From positions 124,001 through 188,000 of the forward strand of contig MGUK01000095.1 in NCBI GenBank assembly GCA_001799995.1: a stretch of DNA of 64,000 bases. The letters are read 5' to 3'. Below, piece by piece: positions 9,524-19,697 of this stretch. The number at the start of each line of letters is the position of its first letter. The stretch's first letter is position 1. This DNA is from Elusimicrobia bacterium GWF2_62_30 (lineage in GTDB: Bacteria > Elusimicrobiota > Elusimicrobia > Elusimicrobiales > UBA9959). The translations under genes and the position numbers were made by a program. The notes beneath the pieces were generated by a model, which worked only from the letters and a program-made list of their open reading frames with translations, ran no database searches and was not told the origin of the DNA.

Positions 9524-10819
9524 ATGCGCTATCCTATTCTAAGCCCGCTCCTGGCGGCGTTCGCTCTCCTGGCGGCGCCGCAGCGCGCGCGCGCCCAGGC
9601 CGGCGGCGCGCTGACGCTGGACGAAGCGGTGCAGATGGCGGTGAGAAGCAGCCCCGCCGCGCTGGCCGCGGAGCAGGATATAACTATAGCCAAGCAGCGG
9701 GTGAAGGAAGCCCGGTTCATCTCGCTGCCGCAGCTCAGCCTTTCCGCCACCGCCAGCCGGGTGAACCTGTCCTACCCGTCCGTGCTGAGCCCGGAAATGG
9801 GGGAACGCTACCTAGACCCCTCCATTCCGCGCAACTTCTACACGTTCCGCGTCACGGCCCTGCAGCCGGTTTACGCCGGCGGCAAGAACGATAATACGCT
9901 GAAGCTGGCCAAGACCGCCAGCAACCAGGCCAAGGTCAATTACGAGACCGCCAGGAGCGACGCGGCCCTGGCCGCGAAGAAGGCCTTTTACACGGTGCTC
10001 TACCGCAGACGCCTCAATGGATCGGCGGCAGAGTGGCTGGCGCGGGCGTCAGCGTTCGACCTCTCATCCGTTAAGAACCCGCTCGAGGCCATTGAAGCCC
10101 GCGCCCTGCTGGCCGGTTTTTCGGACCGGGTGCGCGCCGCCGGCAGCGAACTGGATTCCGCCGTCACCGAACTGCTGGGGACTATAAACCGCGAGCCGGG
10201 CTACAAGCTGGAGCTGGACGGGGAGCTGGAGCCCCTGCCGATAACGGAAGAGGTTTCGCACAGCCTGGTGACCGCCATGGAGTCCCGCCCGGACCTGAAG
10301 AGCGAGATGTACAAGGCGCAGATGGACGATATCGCGGTGAGCATGGCCCTGGTGCGCCGCAACCCCACCGTTTACCTCGGCGCCAGCTACGACGTGGACG
10401 CCTATAAATTCTCCGCGATGTCGGACAGCGCGGAGCGCTCCGAGAACTGGCTGGCTTCGCTGGCCATACATTTCCCGCTTTCCTACGATATCTGGACCCA
10501 GGTGCGGCAGCGCAAAGCGCAGCAGCGCCAGGGCGAGCTCAAGCGCGTTGAGCTGCAGGACCGGATACGTTTCGAGATCTTTGCGGCGCACAAAGAGGCG
10601 CTCTTCCAGCAGGACGAGGCCCAAAAAAGAAAAAGCGGCCTGGAGCGCATGAAAGCGGACTACGCCGCCGGCGCGGCTTCCGCGCGGGACCCGCTGCCGG
10701 CGCTGCGCGCCGCCGCCGCCGTTGCCGACATGGAGCGCGGTTGCCTGGAGGCGGTCTACAGGCAGCTTCTGGCCCGGATACGCCTGGAGTGGGCGCAGGG
10801 CCGCGATATCCCCAGATAA
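9524..10819 (+). CDS. TolC-family outer membrane efflux protein
   Basis: Signal peptide, LTLDEAVQMAVRSSPAALAAEQDITIAKQRVKEAR and a long coiled-coil architecture. Confidence 0.85.
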   Translation: MRYPILSPLLAAFALLAAPQRARAQAGGALTLDEAVQMAVRSSPAALAAEQDITIAKQRVKEARFISLPQLSLSATASRVNLSYPSVLSPEMGERYLDPSIPRNFYTFRVTALQPVYAGGKNDNTLKLAKTASNQAKVNYETARSDAALAAKKAFYTVLYRRRLNGSAAEWLARASAFDLSSVKNPLEAIEARALLAGFSDRVRAAGSELDSAVTELLGTINREPGYKLELDGELEPLPITEEVSHSLVTAMESRPDLKSEMYKAQMDDIAVSMALVRRNPTVYLGASYDVDAYKFSAMSDSAERSENWLASLAIHFPLSYDIWTQVRQRKAQQRQGELKRVELQDRIRFEIFAAHKEALFQQDEAQKRKSGLERMKADYAAGAASARDPLPALRAAAAVADMERGCLEAVYRQLLARIRLEWAQGRDIPR

Positions 10820-11766
10820 TGAAATTTCCCCGCAACCTCCTGCTGGTCCTGCTGCTGCTGTCGCCCGCGTTCTGCGCGGCGCAGGACTCCGACGATGAAA
10901 TACTGCGCGACGCGCTCTGGACCAGGCTGGCGCTGGCCAAGCCGCCCGCCAGGCCCACGGTAGGGCTGGCCCTCTCCGGAGGGGGGGCGCGCGGTTTCGC
11001 CCACACCGGGGTGCTGGAGTCCCTGGAATACGCCGGCTTTCCCGTGGATTACGTGGCGGGCACGTCCATGGGCGCGCTTATCGGCGCCCTCTACTCTTCG
11101 GGACTGTCCGTGGAAGAGATCTGGAAGTTCGGCCTTGAAGCCTCCGATCTTAAAGTCTCCAGGGATTTCCGGAGCATCGGCCTGGTGCGGCTGCTCATCA
11201 GCGACAAGCTGCTGACCCCCGCGCATATCAACAAATTCATCCAGGACCGTTTCGGCGCCCTTACCTTTGAAAAGCTTGAAAAGCCGTTCGCCTGCTCCGC
11301 CATGGATATCCGCACCGGCGAGAAGATAGTGTTCACCGAGGGGGAACTGGCCCCGGCGGTGCGGGCCAGCGTCAACCTGCCCGGCATCTTCGCGCCGGTG
11401 GAATACAGGCAGCGCTACCTGGTGGACGGCGGCGTGGTGGATTTCATCCCGGTGGACTCGGCGCGCGACCTGGGGGCCGACTGGGTGCTGGCCAGCGTTA
11501 CGGACAGGGCGGCCGAAAGGATGCCGGAGAACGTGCTGATGTCGCTGCTGCAGGTGATAGACATCCGCGGGTCCCTGCTGGCGCGCTCGGCGGAGAAAAA
11601 GGCGGATTTCGTCATAAAGCCGGTGGTAACCGATATCTCGGTGGCTGATTTCGAGCGCTGCGGCGACGCCGGGGAGGCCGGCGTCATGGAAGCTTCACGG
11701 CGGATAGACGCCGCCAAAGAGGCCCTGCTTATCTTTTCCGGCCCGCGCCTGGCGGAGAAACTATGA
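10819..11766 (+). CDS. Patatin-like phospholipase (RssA-like)
   Basis: GLALSGGGARGFAHTGVLESLE, GTSMG nucleophile elbow, VDGGVVDFIP; start re-assigned to the ATG overlapping the upstream stop. Confidence 0.9.
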   Translation: MKFPRNLLLVLLLLSPAFCAAQDSDDEILRDALWTRLALAKPPARPTVGLALSGGGARGFAHTGVLESLEYAGFPVDYVAGTSMGALIGALYSSGLSVEEIWKFGLEASDLKVSRDFRSIGLVRLLISDKLLTPAHINKFIQDRFGALTFEKLEKPFACSAMDIRTGEKIVFTEGELAPAVRASVNLPGIFAPVEYRQRYLVDGGVVDFIPVDSARDLGADWVLASVTDRAAERMPENVLMSLLQVIDIRGSLLARSAEKKADFVIKPVVTDISVADFERCGDAGEAGVMEASRRIDAAKEALLIFSGPRLAEKL

Positions 11767-12740
11767 GGCTCGCGGCGCTTGTCCTCCTGCTCCTGCTGCC
11801 GTCGCAGTGCTTTGCCTTCTTCTTCGGCGGGGACTCGGATAACAGGGCGCTGGCCGGCCTGGAATCGCTCCGGGCGTCCTTTAACGCCGGGGACTGCGCC
11901 GCGGTGCAGCGGGATTATGACGGGTTCCTCATGGAGAACCCTTCCCGCCGGCTGCGCGAGGCGGCCTACGGCTACCTCGGCCGCTGCTACGAGTCAGGCG
12001 GGCTTACCGACAAGGCCATAAGCCTTTACAAGGTGGCCATCGGGCTGTACCCGGATAATATCTTCTTCGCCCTGCGGCTGGGGCAGATCTACAACAGGGC
12101 CGGTTTCTACGACAGCGCGGCGCCGCTTTTCCTGAAGGCGCTCGACCTCAAAAAGGACGAGATAGACGCGAATGTAGGCCTGGCCCGCGCCTACTCCGGG
12201 ATGGGGTTCCTCGGCCGGGCCAGGGACTTCTACTCCCTGGCCGTGGTGCTGCAGGATTTTAACGACCCGGCCGTGATGCGTGAATACGCGCGGTGCCTGC
12301 TCAAGAAGCGGGAATGGGGAGAGGCCTCCTTCATCGCCTCACAGGGGAGGCTCCGCGAGCCGCTCTCGGTTTTCTGGCCCGTGAACCAGGCCCGCATCCT
12401 GGCCGGCCGCGGGGACTACTCCGGCGCGGTGCTGAGCCTGGACGAAGCGCTGAAGCTCGGGCCCGCGCGGGGCGTCCGCCTCGAAAGGGCGCTTTACCTG
12501 CTGCTTGGAGGCCGTCAGGGGCAGGCCGCGGAGGCAGCCGACGCCGCGCTTTCCGAGGACAAGGCCGACGCCCTGGCGGCAACTATAAAAGCGCTGGCGC
12601 TCTATTCCCGGGGCGAGAAGGAAAAGGCGCAGCCCTTTTTCGCCATAGCGGAGGCCAACGGCGGGCAGTTCACCGCCAAGCTGGCCGGGTCCTTTCTGGA
12701 ATGCCTGAAGAACGGGGGAGTGTGGCCGTGCAAAAAATAG
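11763..12740 (+). CDS. TPR-repeat protein
   Basis: Signal peptide followed by repeated TPR helices (AAYGYLGRCYESGGLTDKAISLYKVAIGLYPDN...). Confidence 0.8.
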   Translation: MRLAALVLLLLLPSQCFAFFFGGDSDNRALAGLESLRASFNAGDCAAVQRDYDGFLMENPSRRLREAAYGYLGRCYESGGLTDKAISLYKVAIGLYPDNIFFALRLGQIYNRAGFYDSAAPLFLKALDLKKDEIDANVGLARAYSGMGFLGRARDFYSLAVVLQDFNDPAVMREYARCLLKKREWGEASFIASQGRLREPLSVFWPVNQARILAGRGDYSGAVLSLDEALKLGPARGVRLERALYLLLGGRQGQAAEAADAALSEDKADALAATIKALALYSRGEKEKAQPFFAIAEANGGQFTAKLAGSFLECLKNGGVWPCKK

Positions 12741-13534
12741 CTTTCTGGAAGATGTCAGGCGCGGGCAACGATTTTGTGCTGTTAAGCGGAGGGAGGCTGT
12801 CTTCCGCCGTTCTTAAAAAACTGGCCGTGAAGCTCTGCGCGCGCGGGACGGCCGTGGGTGCCGACGGCCTGCTCTTCGTAAATAAAGCCGGCGCCGGCCG
12901 GGTGAGCGTGCGCTATTTCAATTCCGACGGGTCCGAGGCTTTCTGCGGCAACGGCTCGCGCTGCGCGGCCTGGTGGGCTTACAGCGCCGGGCTGATGAAG
13001 AAAAAAGAATTCAGCCTGGAGACCCTGAGCGGCGTCCTTCCCGTCAAGGTAGCGGGCCGCGAAAGCGTCAGGATGCGCATGCCCGACGTGGGCGCGGTCT
13101 CGCTGGACCTCGGGGGCAAATACCCGGCCGGGGTGAAGACCGTGCATTTCCTCAACACCGGCGTGCCGCATGCCGTCGTCCCCGTTAGCGACCTCGCCGG
13201 GACCGACGTGCGGGGCCTGGGCCGCGCGCTGCGGCATAACAAGGCCTTCGGCCCGAAAGGGACCAATGTCAATTTTGTTAAAGTGAGCGCCGGCCGCGTG
13301 CTGGTGCGCACTTACGAGCGCGGCGTAGAGGACGAAACGCTGGCCTGCGGCACCGGCATAACGGCCAGCGCCGTGGCCCTGGCCCTGGCCGGCGCCGTGA
13401 AGCCGCCGGTATCGCTGAACTCCCGCAGCGGCGAAAAGTTCCGCGTGTGGCTGAAGCCTTTTGGGGCTGGCGCCCGCGCGATATACATACAGGGCCCGGC
13501 GAAACTAATTTTCAAAGGCAATATCTCAGCTTAA
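12728..13534 (+). CDS. dapF: Diaminopimelate epimerase (GTG start)
   Basis: FWKMSGAGNDFVLL, FCGNGSRCAA, ETLACGTGITASAVAL. Confidence 0.95.
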   Translation: MQKIAFWKMSGAGNDFVLLSGGRLSSAVLKKLAVKLCARGTAVGADGLLFVNKAGAGRVSVRYFNSDGSEAFCGNGSRCAAWWAYSAGLMKKKEFSLETLSGVLPVKVAGRESVRMRMPDVGAVSLDLGGKYPAGVKTVHFLNTGVPHAVVPVSDLAGTDVRGLGRALRHNKAFGPKGTNVNFVKVSAGRVLVRTYERGVEDETLACGTGITASAVALALAGAVKPPVSLNSRSGEKFRVWLKPFGAGARAIYIQGPAKLIFKGNISA

Positions 13535-13544
13535 CGGAGGGACC

Positions 13545-14426
13545 ATGCTTGAACTTAAAGGCTGTTTTACCGCGATAATCACCCCTTTCAAGAACGGGAA
13601 GGTGGACAAGGAAGCCCTGCGGCGGCTGCTGCGCGCCCAGCTCAAGGGCGGGGTTTCGGGCATAGTGCCGTGCGGTTCCACCGGCGAGGCCGCCACGCTT
13701 TCCACCGAAGAGTACATGGACGTGATCAAGCTGACCGTGGACGAGGTAAAGGGCCGCGTGCCGGTCATGCCCGGAGTCGGCACCAATTCCACCGCCAGGT
13801 CCATCGAGATGGTGAAAAAAGTTTCGGCCACCGGCGTGGACGGGCTGCTGGCCATCGTCCCGTATTATAATAAGCCCACGCAGGACGGGCTTACCGCGCA
13901 TTTTTCCGGCATAGCCCGCGCCACGCGCCTGCCGGTCATCCTTTACAATATCCCCGGGCGCACCGGGGTCAATATGGCCCCGGCCACGGTGATGGCCCTG
14001 CGGCGGAAATTCTCCAATATCATCGGCATCAAGGAAGCCTCCGGCAGCCTCGACCAGGTAAGCGAGATCATAAACATCCTGGACAAGGATTTTGCCGTGA
14101 TGAGCGGCGACGACGCCCTGACCTTGCCGATGATGTCGGTGGGCGCGCGCGGCGTGATCTCGGTGGTGTCGAACATCGCCCCCACAGAAATGGCGGAGAT
14201 GTGCGACAAATTCCTTAAAGGAGAGACGGTGGAGGCGGCCGAGCTGCACCACAAGCTGTTCCCGCTGATCAAGTCCCTTTTTATCGAGACCAACCCCATC
14301 CCGGTGAAGTACGCGGTTTCCCTCATGGGCCTGTGCGCCTGCGAGCCCCGGCTCCCCCTGACCCCGCTGTCCGAGCGCAACCGCCCGGCCGTAAAGAAAG
14401 CCATGATGGAAGCGGGCATACTGTAA
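13545..14426 (+). CDS. dapA: 4-hydroxy-tetrahydrodipicolinate synthase
   Basis: GCFTAIITPFKNGKVD, GSTGEAATLSTEEY, YNIPGRTGVNM, IIGIKEASGSLDQV. Confidence 0.96.
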   Translation: MLELKGCFTAIITPFKNGKVDKEALRRLLRAQLKGGVSGIVPCGSTGEAATLSTEEYMDVIKLTVDEVKGRVPVMPGVGTNSTARSIEMVKKVSATGVDGLLAIVPYYNKPTQDGLTAHFSGIARATRLPVILYNIPGRTGVNMAPATVMALRRKFSNIIGIKEASGSLDQVSEIINILDKDFAVMSGDDALTLPMMSVGARGVISVVSNIAPTEMAEMCDKFLKGETVEAAELHHKLFPLIKSLFIETNPIPVKYAVSLMGLCACEPRLPLTPLSERNRPAVKKAMMEAGIL

Positions 14427-14460
14427 CCCGGCCGGCCTCATAGAAGGCCCGTAAAGAAAA

Positions 14461-14494
14461 AACCGCCCGGCAGAAGTGCCGGGCGGTTTTATTT
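14461..14494. terminator. Bidirectional intrinsic terminator between convergent genes
   Basis: AACCGCCCGGCA-GAAG-TGCCGGGCGGTT followed by TTTATTT. Confidence 0.9.
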
Positions 14495-14509
14495 AGGGCT
14501 GCCTGATAA

Positions 14510-15166
14510 TTACGGCTGGGTCCTGGAGAGCAGGGTGCGTATGTCGCTGGTGATGGTGCGCAGCTTCCAGGTAAGGTCCCGGCTGTAGCGCGTGATGTCC
14601 ATGGCCTTCCACTGCGCGTCGTAGCCCACCAGGGCGGGGCTGAGGCGGCGCACGGTGTTCTCCAGGTTCTGGGCCGAGCGCTCCACGTCGAACTGCATGG
14701 TGTTGAGCAGCGTGCGGGCGTCCCAGTCCATATCTTGCGCCAGCTTGTTGAGCTCCGGCGATTTCTGCGCCACGGAGAGCAGGCCGCTCACCGCGTAAGA
14801 AATGCGCTGGGCGTCGCTGTCGTAGCGGCTCATGTCGCTGGCCATCTGCCGCAGGTCGTTCTGGAAAAAAGGGTTGGAGTTGTTCTGCGTTATCCTGAGC
14901 GCTTCGCTTTCCAGGCGGTTGATGTCCGAGCGCAGCCAGGTGGTGTCGCTCTGCAGACGCCACAGGTCGTTCTTTACCTGCGTGAACTTGTTCACCAGGT
15001 CCTGGGGCACGGCGGTATCCTGTTTGGGGGCGGGCACCGACGGGATGACAAGGCCTTCGGCTTTTAGGCCGACATTCTTGACATTGAGTTTGTTGAGTGA
15101 AAAGTCTGCTGCGGAAACCGAGGAAACGAACGAGACCGAGATAACGGCTAAGAGTAATTTTTTCAT
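14510..15166 (-). CDS. Hypothetical secreted protein (helical)
   Basis: Signal peptide MKKLLLAVISVSFVSSVSAA; helical body, no recognised family. Confidence 0.65.
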   Translation of the reverse strand: MKKLLLAVISVSFVSSVSAADFSLNKLNVKNVGLKAEGLVIPSVPAPKQDTAVPQDLVNKFTQVKNDLWRLQSDTTWLRSDINRLESEALRITQNNSNPFFQNDLRQMASDMSRYDSDAQRISYAVSGLLSVAQKSPELNKLAQDMDWDARTLLNTMQFDVERSAQNLENTVRRLSPALVGYDAQWKAMDITRYSRDLTWKLRTITSDIRTLLSRTQP

Positions 15167-15262
15167 TTGTCCGGCGCCCTCCCCTGCTGTTTTGCTTACC
15201 GTAATACTATATAAGGAAAGGCGCGGGCGCGTAAGGGCAGTAATGCCCCGTATCTTGTAGGC

Positions 15263-17011
15263 CTATTGGCCCGGGGGCGGGCCCGGCTTCCAGCCCTGTT
15301 CGTCCATGAACTTGCGGGTGACGGCGTCGCCCGGGTTGAGCTGCAGCGCCTTCTCGTAAGCCTTGCGGGCCTTCGCCTTGTCGCCCATCATATAATAGGC
15401 CGAGCCCAGGCGGGTCCAGCCTATCGGGTTGGTCTCGTCGAGCAGCACCACTTCCTCGCATTCCCTGGCCGCCAGGTCGAACTGCTGGATATAGAAGCCC
15501 TTGGCGGCCTTCTTGAGCTTTTCCTTGATCAGCACCATCTTGGGCATGATCTCGTCGCGGCGCACGCCGTTGCGCGTGAGGTCGGCCAGGTTGTAAAGCA
15601 GCTCCTCGAAGAGGGCGTCGCCGCGGCGGTTGGCGCCGAGGGCCGCATGCGCCAGCAGGAAGGCCTTCATCTCGTGGCCCTCGATATAGGCGACCACCGC
15701 TTCGTGGGCGACGTTGGACTGCTCCTCCCGCTTCTGGAAGTTCTTCTCGCGCACCGGGGTGTCCCTGAGCTGCAGCCGCTTGTTGAGGGCCTCCAGGCGG
15801 ACAGACTTGTTCCCCCAGGGGCCGTCAATCAGGCGGGGCTCCAGGTTGAAGGCTTTGTTGAGGTTGTCCACCGCCAGCGTGTATTCGCGGCCGTCCAGGT
15901 TCCTGCGGGCCAGCTCGATGTAGTCGTTGGCGTAGAGCTTCAGGGCCTCTATCTTCTCCTTGGGGGCCATGACCCCGGCGCGCGCTACCCGGGCGGTGGC
16001 GCCGGCCAGGGGCTGCTTGGAGCGCGCGGTGCCGAAGCGCAGCGTGGCGCCCAGCTTCTGCGTGGTGCCCAGCTCGCCGAAGGGGGACATGGAATAATCC
16101 AGGTCCATGAAGGAAAGGCGGAAGCCCACGCCCAGGCAGACCCCGGTGCCGGTGTCGCGGGCGGAAATATAGCCCGCCCTGAGGGAGATAAGCTGGAACA
16201 TGAAGTACTCGGCCCCGGCGCTGTAGCCGTATTTAGCGTAATTCGAAAGCGTCTGGTCCAGCGAGACGGTCAGCGTATGCGCGCCGGAGGGGTGGGATAT
16301 CCAGGCCAGGCCCAGGACCTTGGCCTGCGGCAGCGGGAAGCTGGTCTTGTCGAACGTGACGTCGGAACCGAGGTTCTTTACCGCCAGCCCCACGCGGAGT
16401 TCCTGCGCCGGGGTGTTCTTCATCCAATACTTGGAGGGACGCAGGTGGTAGATGACGCCCAGGTCCATGGCCAGCGCGCTGCCGGAAGCGCTGTCCAGTT
16501 TCTCCGAGATGCTTTTTACGCTCACGCCCGCGCTGAGGACGGGGTGCTCCACCTCGTCCTTGAGCAGGGTGCGCGCGTAGGAGGCGGCTATCGACGTGGC
16601 GGAGGCTTCCAGCAGGCGCGTATAGCCGCCCATCGCGTCGTAGCCCTGGAAGGCGGCCATGCTCTGGCGGGTGATGCTCACGCCGAGGGTGGAACCGTAA
16701 TTCAGCGGGTAGGCGAACGAGGCGTACTGGTTGCTGACTTCGGCTAAAGAGGTTTCCTGGGCGGCGGCCAGCTCGGGGACTTCAAGCGCGGCCAGGCCGG
16801 CCGGGTTGCACCAGGCCGCATAAGCGTCCTGCGTGGTGGCGGCGTTGGCCTCGCCCATGGCGGAGCCGCGTGGGCTGGGATCGAATTTAAGGAAAGAGGC
16901 CACGGTCTGGCCGGGCTGGGCCGCGCGGGCCGCGGGCGCGAGGCAGCAGAGGCAGGCCAGGAGACCTGCCGCGGCAGGGGAATTCTTTTTCGGGTTCCCC
17001 GGTTCCATCAA
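15263..17011 (-). CDS. PorV/PorQ-family outer membrane barrel fused to C-terminal TPRs
   Basis: SFLKFDPSPRGSAMGEANAATTQDAYAAWCNPAGLA (PorV/PorQ signature); TPR-like C-terminus GWTRLGSAYYMMGDKAKARKAYEKALQLNPGD. Confidence 0.8.
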   Translation of the reverse strand: MMEPGNPKKNSPAAAGLLACLCCLAPAARAAQPGQTVASFLKFDPSPRGSAMGEANAATTQDAYAAWCNPAGLAALEVPELAAAQETSLAEVSNQYASFAYPLNYGSTLGVSITRQSMAAFQGYDAMGGYTRLLEASATSIAASYARTLLKDEVEHPVLSAGVSVKSISEKLDSASGSALAMDLGVIYHLRPSKYWMKNTPAQELRVGLAVKNLGSDVTFDKTSFPLPQAKVLGLAWISHPSGAHTLTVSLDQTLSNYAKYGYSAGAEYFMFQLISLRAGYISARDTGTGVCLGVGFRLSFMDLDYSMSPFGELGTTQKLGATLRFGTARSKQPLAGATARVARAGVMAPKEKIEALKLYANDYIELARRNLDGREYTLAVDNLNKAFNLEPRLIDGPWGNKSVRLEALNKRLQLRDTPVREKNFQKREEQSNVAHEAVVAYIEGHEMKAFLLAHAALGANRRGDALFEELLYNLADLTRNGVRRDEIMPKMVLIKEKLKKAAKGFYIQQFDLAARECEEVVLLDETNPIGWTRLGSAYYMMGDKAKARKAYEKALQLNPGDAVTRKFMDEQGWKPGPPPGQ

Positions 17012-18309
17012 TATCCGTGCAGGATCTTGCCGGCGGCTTCCAGGCCTTCCTTCACGCTTTCTTCCATGAAGGAATATTTCCAGGCGCCGTAGCGGCCGAT
17101 GGACTGGATCTTGCGGGTCTTGAGCCAGTCGCAGATCAAGGGCAGGGCCTTCGCCCTTTCCCGGTTGTAGATGACATAGGCGCAGGGGATCTTGAGCCAG
17201 AGCTTTTCCACTACCTGGGAGGCGCTCTCTATAAGGCCGCAGGCCTTGAGGCCTTGTATGATCTCCGTTTCCGCGGAGGCCAGGTCCAGGGCCCGCCCGT
17301 CGGTGGCTATCTCGATATAAAAGGAAGCCATGCCGCTGGGCGCGAGGTGTTTGGAAAAATTGCTGGCGATGCCGGCGCGGTAGAACGGGAAGCGCTCTTC
17401 CGGGAAATAGCCCCAGTGCATATCGCTCTTTACGCCTTTGGCCCCGAGGTTCAGCACGTAGACGGTGTTGTGCCTCAGCGAGGCCGCGGCTTTCCTCACC
17501 GCCGCCGGCGCGTCCTGCGTCCGGGCGATGAAGTCGTTAAGCGGCGAGGTGTTAATCAGGCGCTTGAAGCGCACCGGGCCGAAATGGCGTATCATGGCTT
17601 CGCGCTTGCGCAAATTCACGCTTTCCACCTCCAGCCCCAGGCGCAGGCCGCGCGAGGTCATGGCCAGCGCCGTGGACAGCGCGCCGATGCCGCCGCGCTT
17701 CGGATAATAAAAGGACGTGTTATAGCCCATGGTCCAGGTCTTTTTCCCGTAAGCGCCGTTTATGATCTCTTCGGGCTTGGGGACCGGCACAAAAGGGGCG
17801 CACCATTCGGTGGTGAGGCGCTCCAGCGGGTACTGCCAGAGCTTGCCGTTGTAGGGCAGCATGAAATGTTTCGAGATGCCGCCGCCGAAGACCCGGTTGG
17901 TCCAGCGGGAGAAAACCTCCGGCTCGCTTGCGGCCTGCCACTTGGCATTGTAGGCCGCCAGGAAGCCGCTGACGCAGTCGGCCTTGACCTTGTCCGGCAT
18001 GCCGTGGAGGTTAGCCTGGAAAGGGTACGGGGTCCAGCTCTTGTGGGTGTAGACGCGGGCGTCGCGCTTGATCAGGCCGCAGTTGCGGCCCAGGGCGTCC
18101 AGTATCAGCTTTTTGGTCTTGGGCCAGCGCAGGTGCAGCAGGTGGCCGGAATAATCGAAATGGAAGCCGCCCTTCTTGAGGGTGGCGGCCAGCCCGCCGG
18201 CGCGGTTCTCCCGCTCCGCTATCAGGTAGGGCTTTTTTCGCTCCAGGCCTTTCGCCGCCGAAAGCCCCGCCAGCCCGCCGCCGATAATAAGTGTTCCGGT
18301 TTCCAGCAT
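17008..18309 (-). CDS. FAD-dependent NAD(P)-binding oxidoreductase / amine-oxidase-like
   Basis: LIIGGGLAGLSAAKGL dinucleotide-binding motif; GGLAATLKKGGFHFDYSGHLLHL. Confidence 0.85.
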   Translation of the reverse strand: MLETGTLIIGGGLAGLSAAKGLERKKPYLIAERENRAGGLAATLKKGGFHFDYSGHLLHLRWPKTKKLILDALGRNCGLIKRDARVYTHKSWTPYPFQANLHGMPDKVKADCVSGFLAAYNAKWQAASEPEVFSRWTNRVFGGGISKHFMLPYNGKLWQYPLERLTTEWCAPFVPVPKPEEIINGAYGKKTWTMGYNTSFYYPKRGGIGALSTALAMTSRGLRLGLEVESVNLRKREAMIRHFGPVRFKRLINTSPLNDFIARTQDAPAAVRKAAASLRHNTVYVLNLGAKGVKSDMHWGYFPEERFPFYRAGIASNFSKHLAPSGMASFYIEIATDGRALDLASAETEIIQGLKACGLIESASQVVEKLWLKIPCAYVIYNRERAKALPLICDWLKTRKIQSIGRYGAWKYSFMEESVKEGLEAAGKILHGY

Positions 18310-18371
18310 TTCCCTTATATTATACCAATAGCGCGGCCGCGGGGTGGGGCAGCGTCCACTGTCTCCCGAAG

Positions 18372-19010
18372 TTACGGCCGGGTGGGCTGCCCGTCGTAAT
18401 TAGTCAGCGCGATGATCACCTTCATCCACGCGGCTTCCAGCCCGGCTTCCTTAACGCTGCCCTCCGGGGCGGCCGCCGCGTAAAGCATGGCGCCGAACAG
18501 GCTGTGATGCAGGAGCTCAGCGATGGTGGCGGGATCGCTGGTGAAATGGAACATCCCCTCGCGTTTGCCGGCCATCAGGTGCTTCAGTATCCTTTGTCGC
18601 CCGCCCGCCGTCATCCGGTCGAACGTGTCGGCGAATTCCTTCCTGCGGCCGGCCAGGGAATAGAGGAGTATCAGTATCTGGGCCCCGGCGCCCCGGTTGC
18701 GCAGCGCCCAGACGACGTTCCCCACGCAGTGCCTCAGCAGGCGGTACCCGGCGTCGTCGTCGGCGCGGAGCAGCCCGTCCACGACGGCGTGGTTGTGCCG
18801 GATCATGGTCTGTACCATCTCATGCATCAGGGCGTTCTTGTTGGGGAAGTGGCGCAGGACTTCCGCTTCGCTCACTCCAAGTCCATCGGCCAGCATCTTG
18901 AAAGTGGTTTCGGCAAAGCCGTGCCTGGCCACTAATTTTGTGGCGGCTTCGGCGGCTTTCTCCCTGGTGCAGGCGCTCTTGTCGGTTCCGGATCTTTTAG
19001 CCATATTCAA
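18372..19010 (-). CDS. TetR-family transcriptional regulator
   Basis: AATKLVARHGFAETTFKMLADGLGVSEAEVLRHFPNKNALM HTH. Confidence 0.88.
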   Translation of the reverse strand: MNMAKRSGTDKSACTREKAAEAATKLVARHGFAETTFKMLADGLGVSEAEVLRHFPNKNALMHEMVQTMIRHNHAVVDGLLRADDDAGYRLLRHCVGNVVWALRNRGAGAQILILLYSLAGRRKEFADTFDRMTAGGRQRILKHLMAGKREGMFHFTSDPATIAELLHHSLFGAMLYAAAAPEGSVKEAGLEAAWMKVIIALTNYDGQPTRP

Positions 19011-19253
19011 ATTCTATCTAACTCCGGATTTAATGTAAACCTCGCTAGACCCGCCCTCGCCCTAAGGCCGACCGGCTATCCGTCGGCCGGCGGTAATGAA
19101 TTGTTAACGATAAATCAAAAAAACGGATATGTGCCCCGTGTATACTATTGCCAGACGCTGTTCGCCCGGCAATAAAACTGGTTCCCTTGCGTTATCCAGA
19201 AAGATGCCGGCGAAGCGAATTTACGGGACCGGCCTCCGCCGGCCGCGGAGATC

Positions 19254-19574
19254 TTGATGAAAGAACGTATTCTGCTTGTTGAAGACGACCACGGACTGCT
19301 CGAATTTTGTTCCTACCTGCTCACAAGGGAAAAATACCTGGTTACGGCCTGCTCCAGCGCGGCCGAAGCCCTGGCCTTTATGCGCGGCGGCGCTTATGAC
19401 ATCCTTTTGACCGATTTTAACCTCGGCGACGGCTGCGGCGCGGACCTGCTCGCCTTCTCGAAACAGGTAGCCCCCGCGGCCCGCGCGCTGCTTATGACCG
19501 GCGACGATAGCCAGCGCGCCGCCCTGAGAAAACCGTTCTCCCGGCAGGAACTGCTCTCCGTTGTGGCCTCTTAG
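19254..19574 (+). CDS. Short response-regulator receiver domain protein
   Basis: RILLVEDDHGLLEFCSYLL...ILLTDFNLGDGCG...LLMTGDD...RKPFSRQEL. Confidence 0.85.
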   Translation: MMKERILLVEDDHGLLEFCSYLLTREKYLVTACSSAAEALAFMRGGAYDILLTDFNLGDGCGADLLAFSKQVAPAARALLMTGDDSQRAALRKPFSRQELLSVVAS

Positions 19575-19697
19575 CTCGCTGAAAGGGCAGCGTCCCCCTT
19601 CCCACCTTCCCACGCGGCCTCGGCGCTGGGGAATATGGGCGCCCTGGCCAAAGAGGTCGTCCCCGCTTAAAGAAGTATAATGGTGAACGGAGGGGTT

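Noticed and set aside
15266-16747. 493-aa + ORF opposite the PorV-TPR gene
   Set aside because: Shadow ORF; minus strand has signal peptide and family signature
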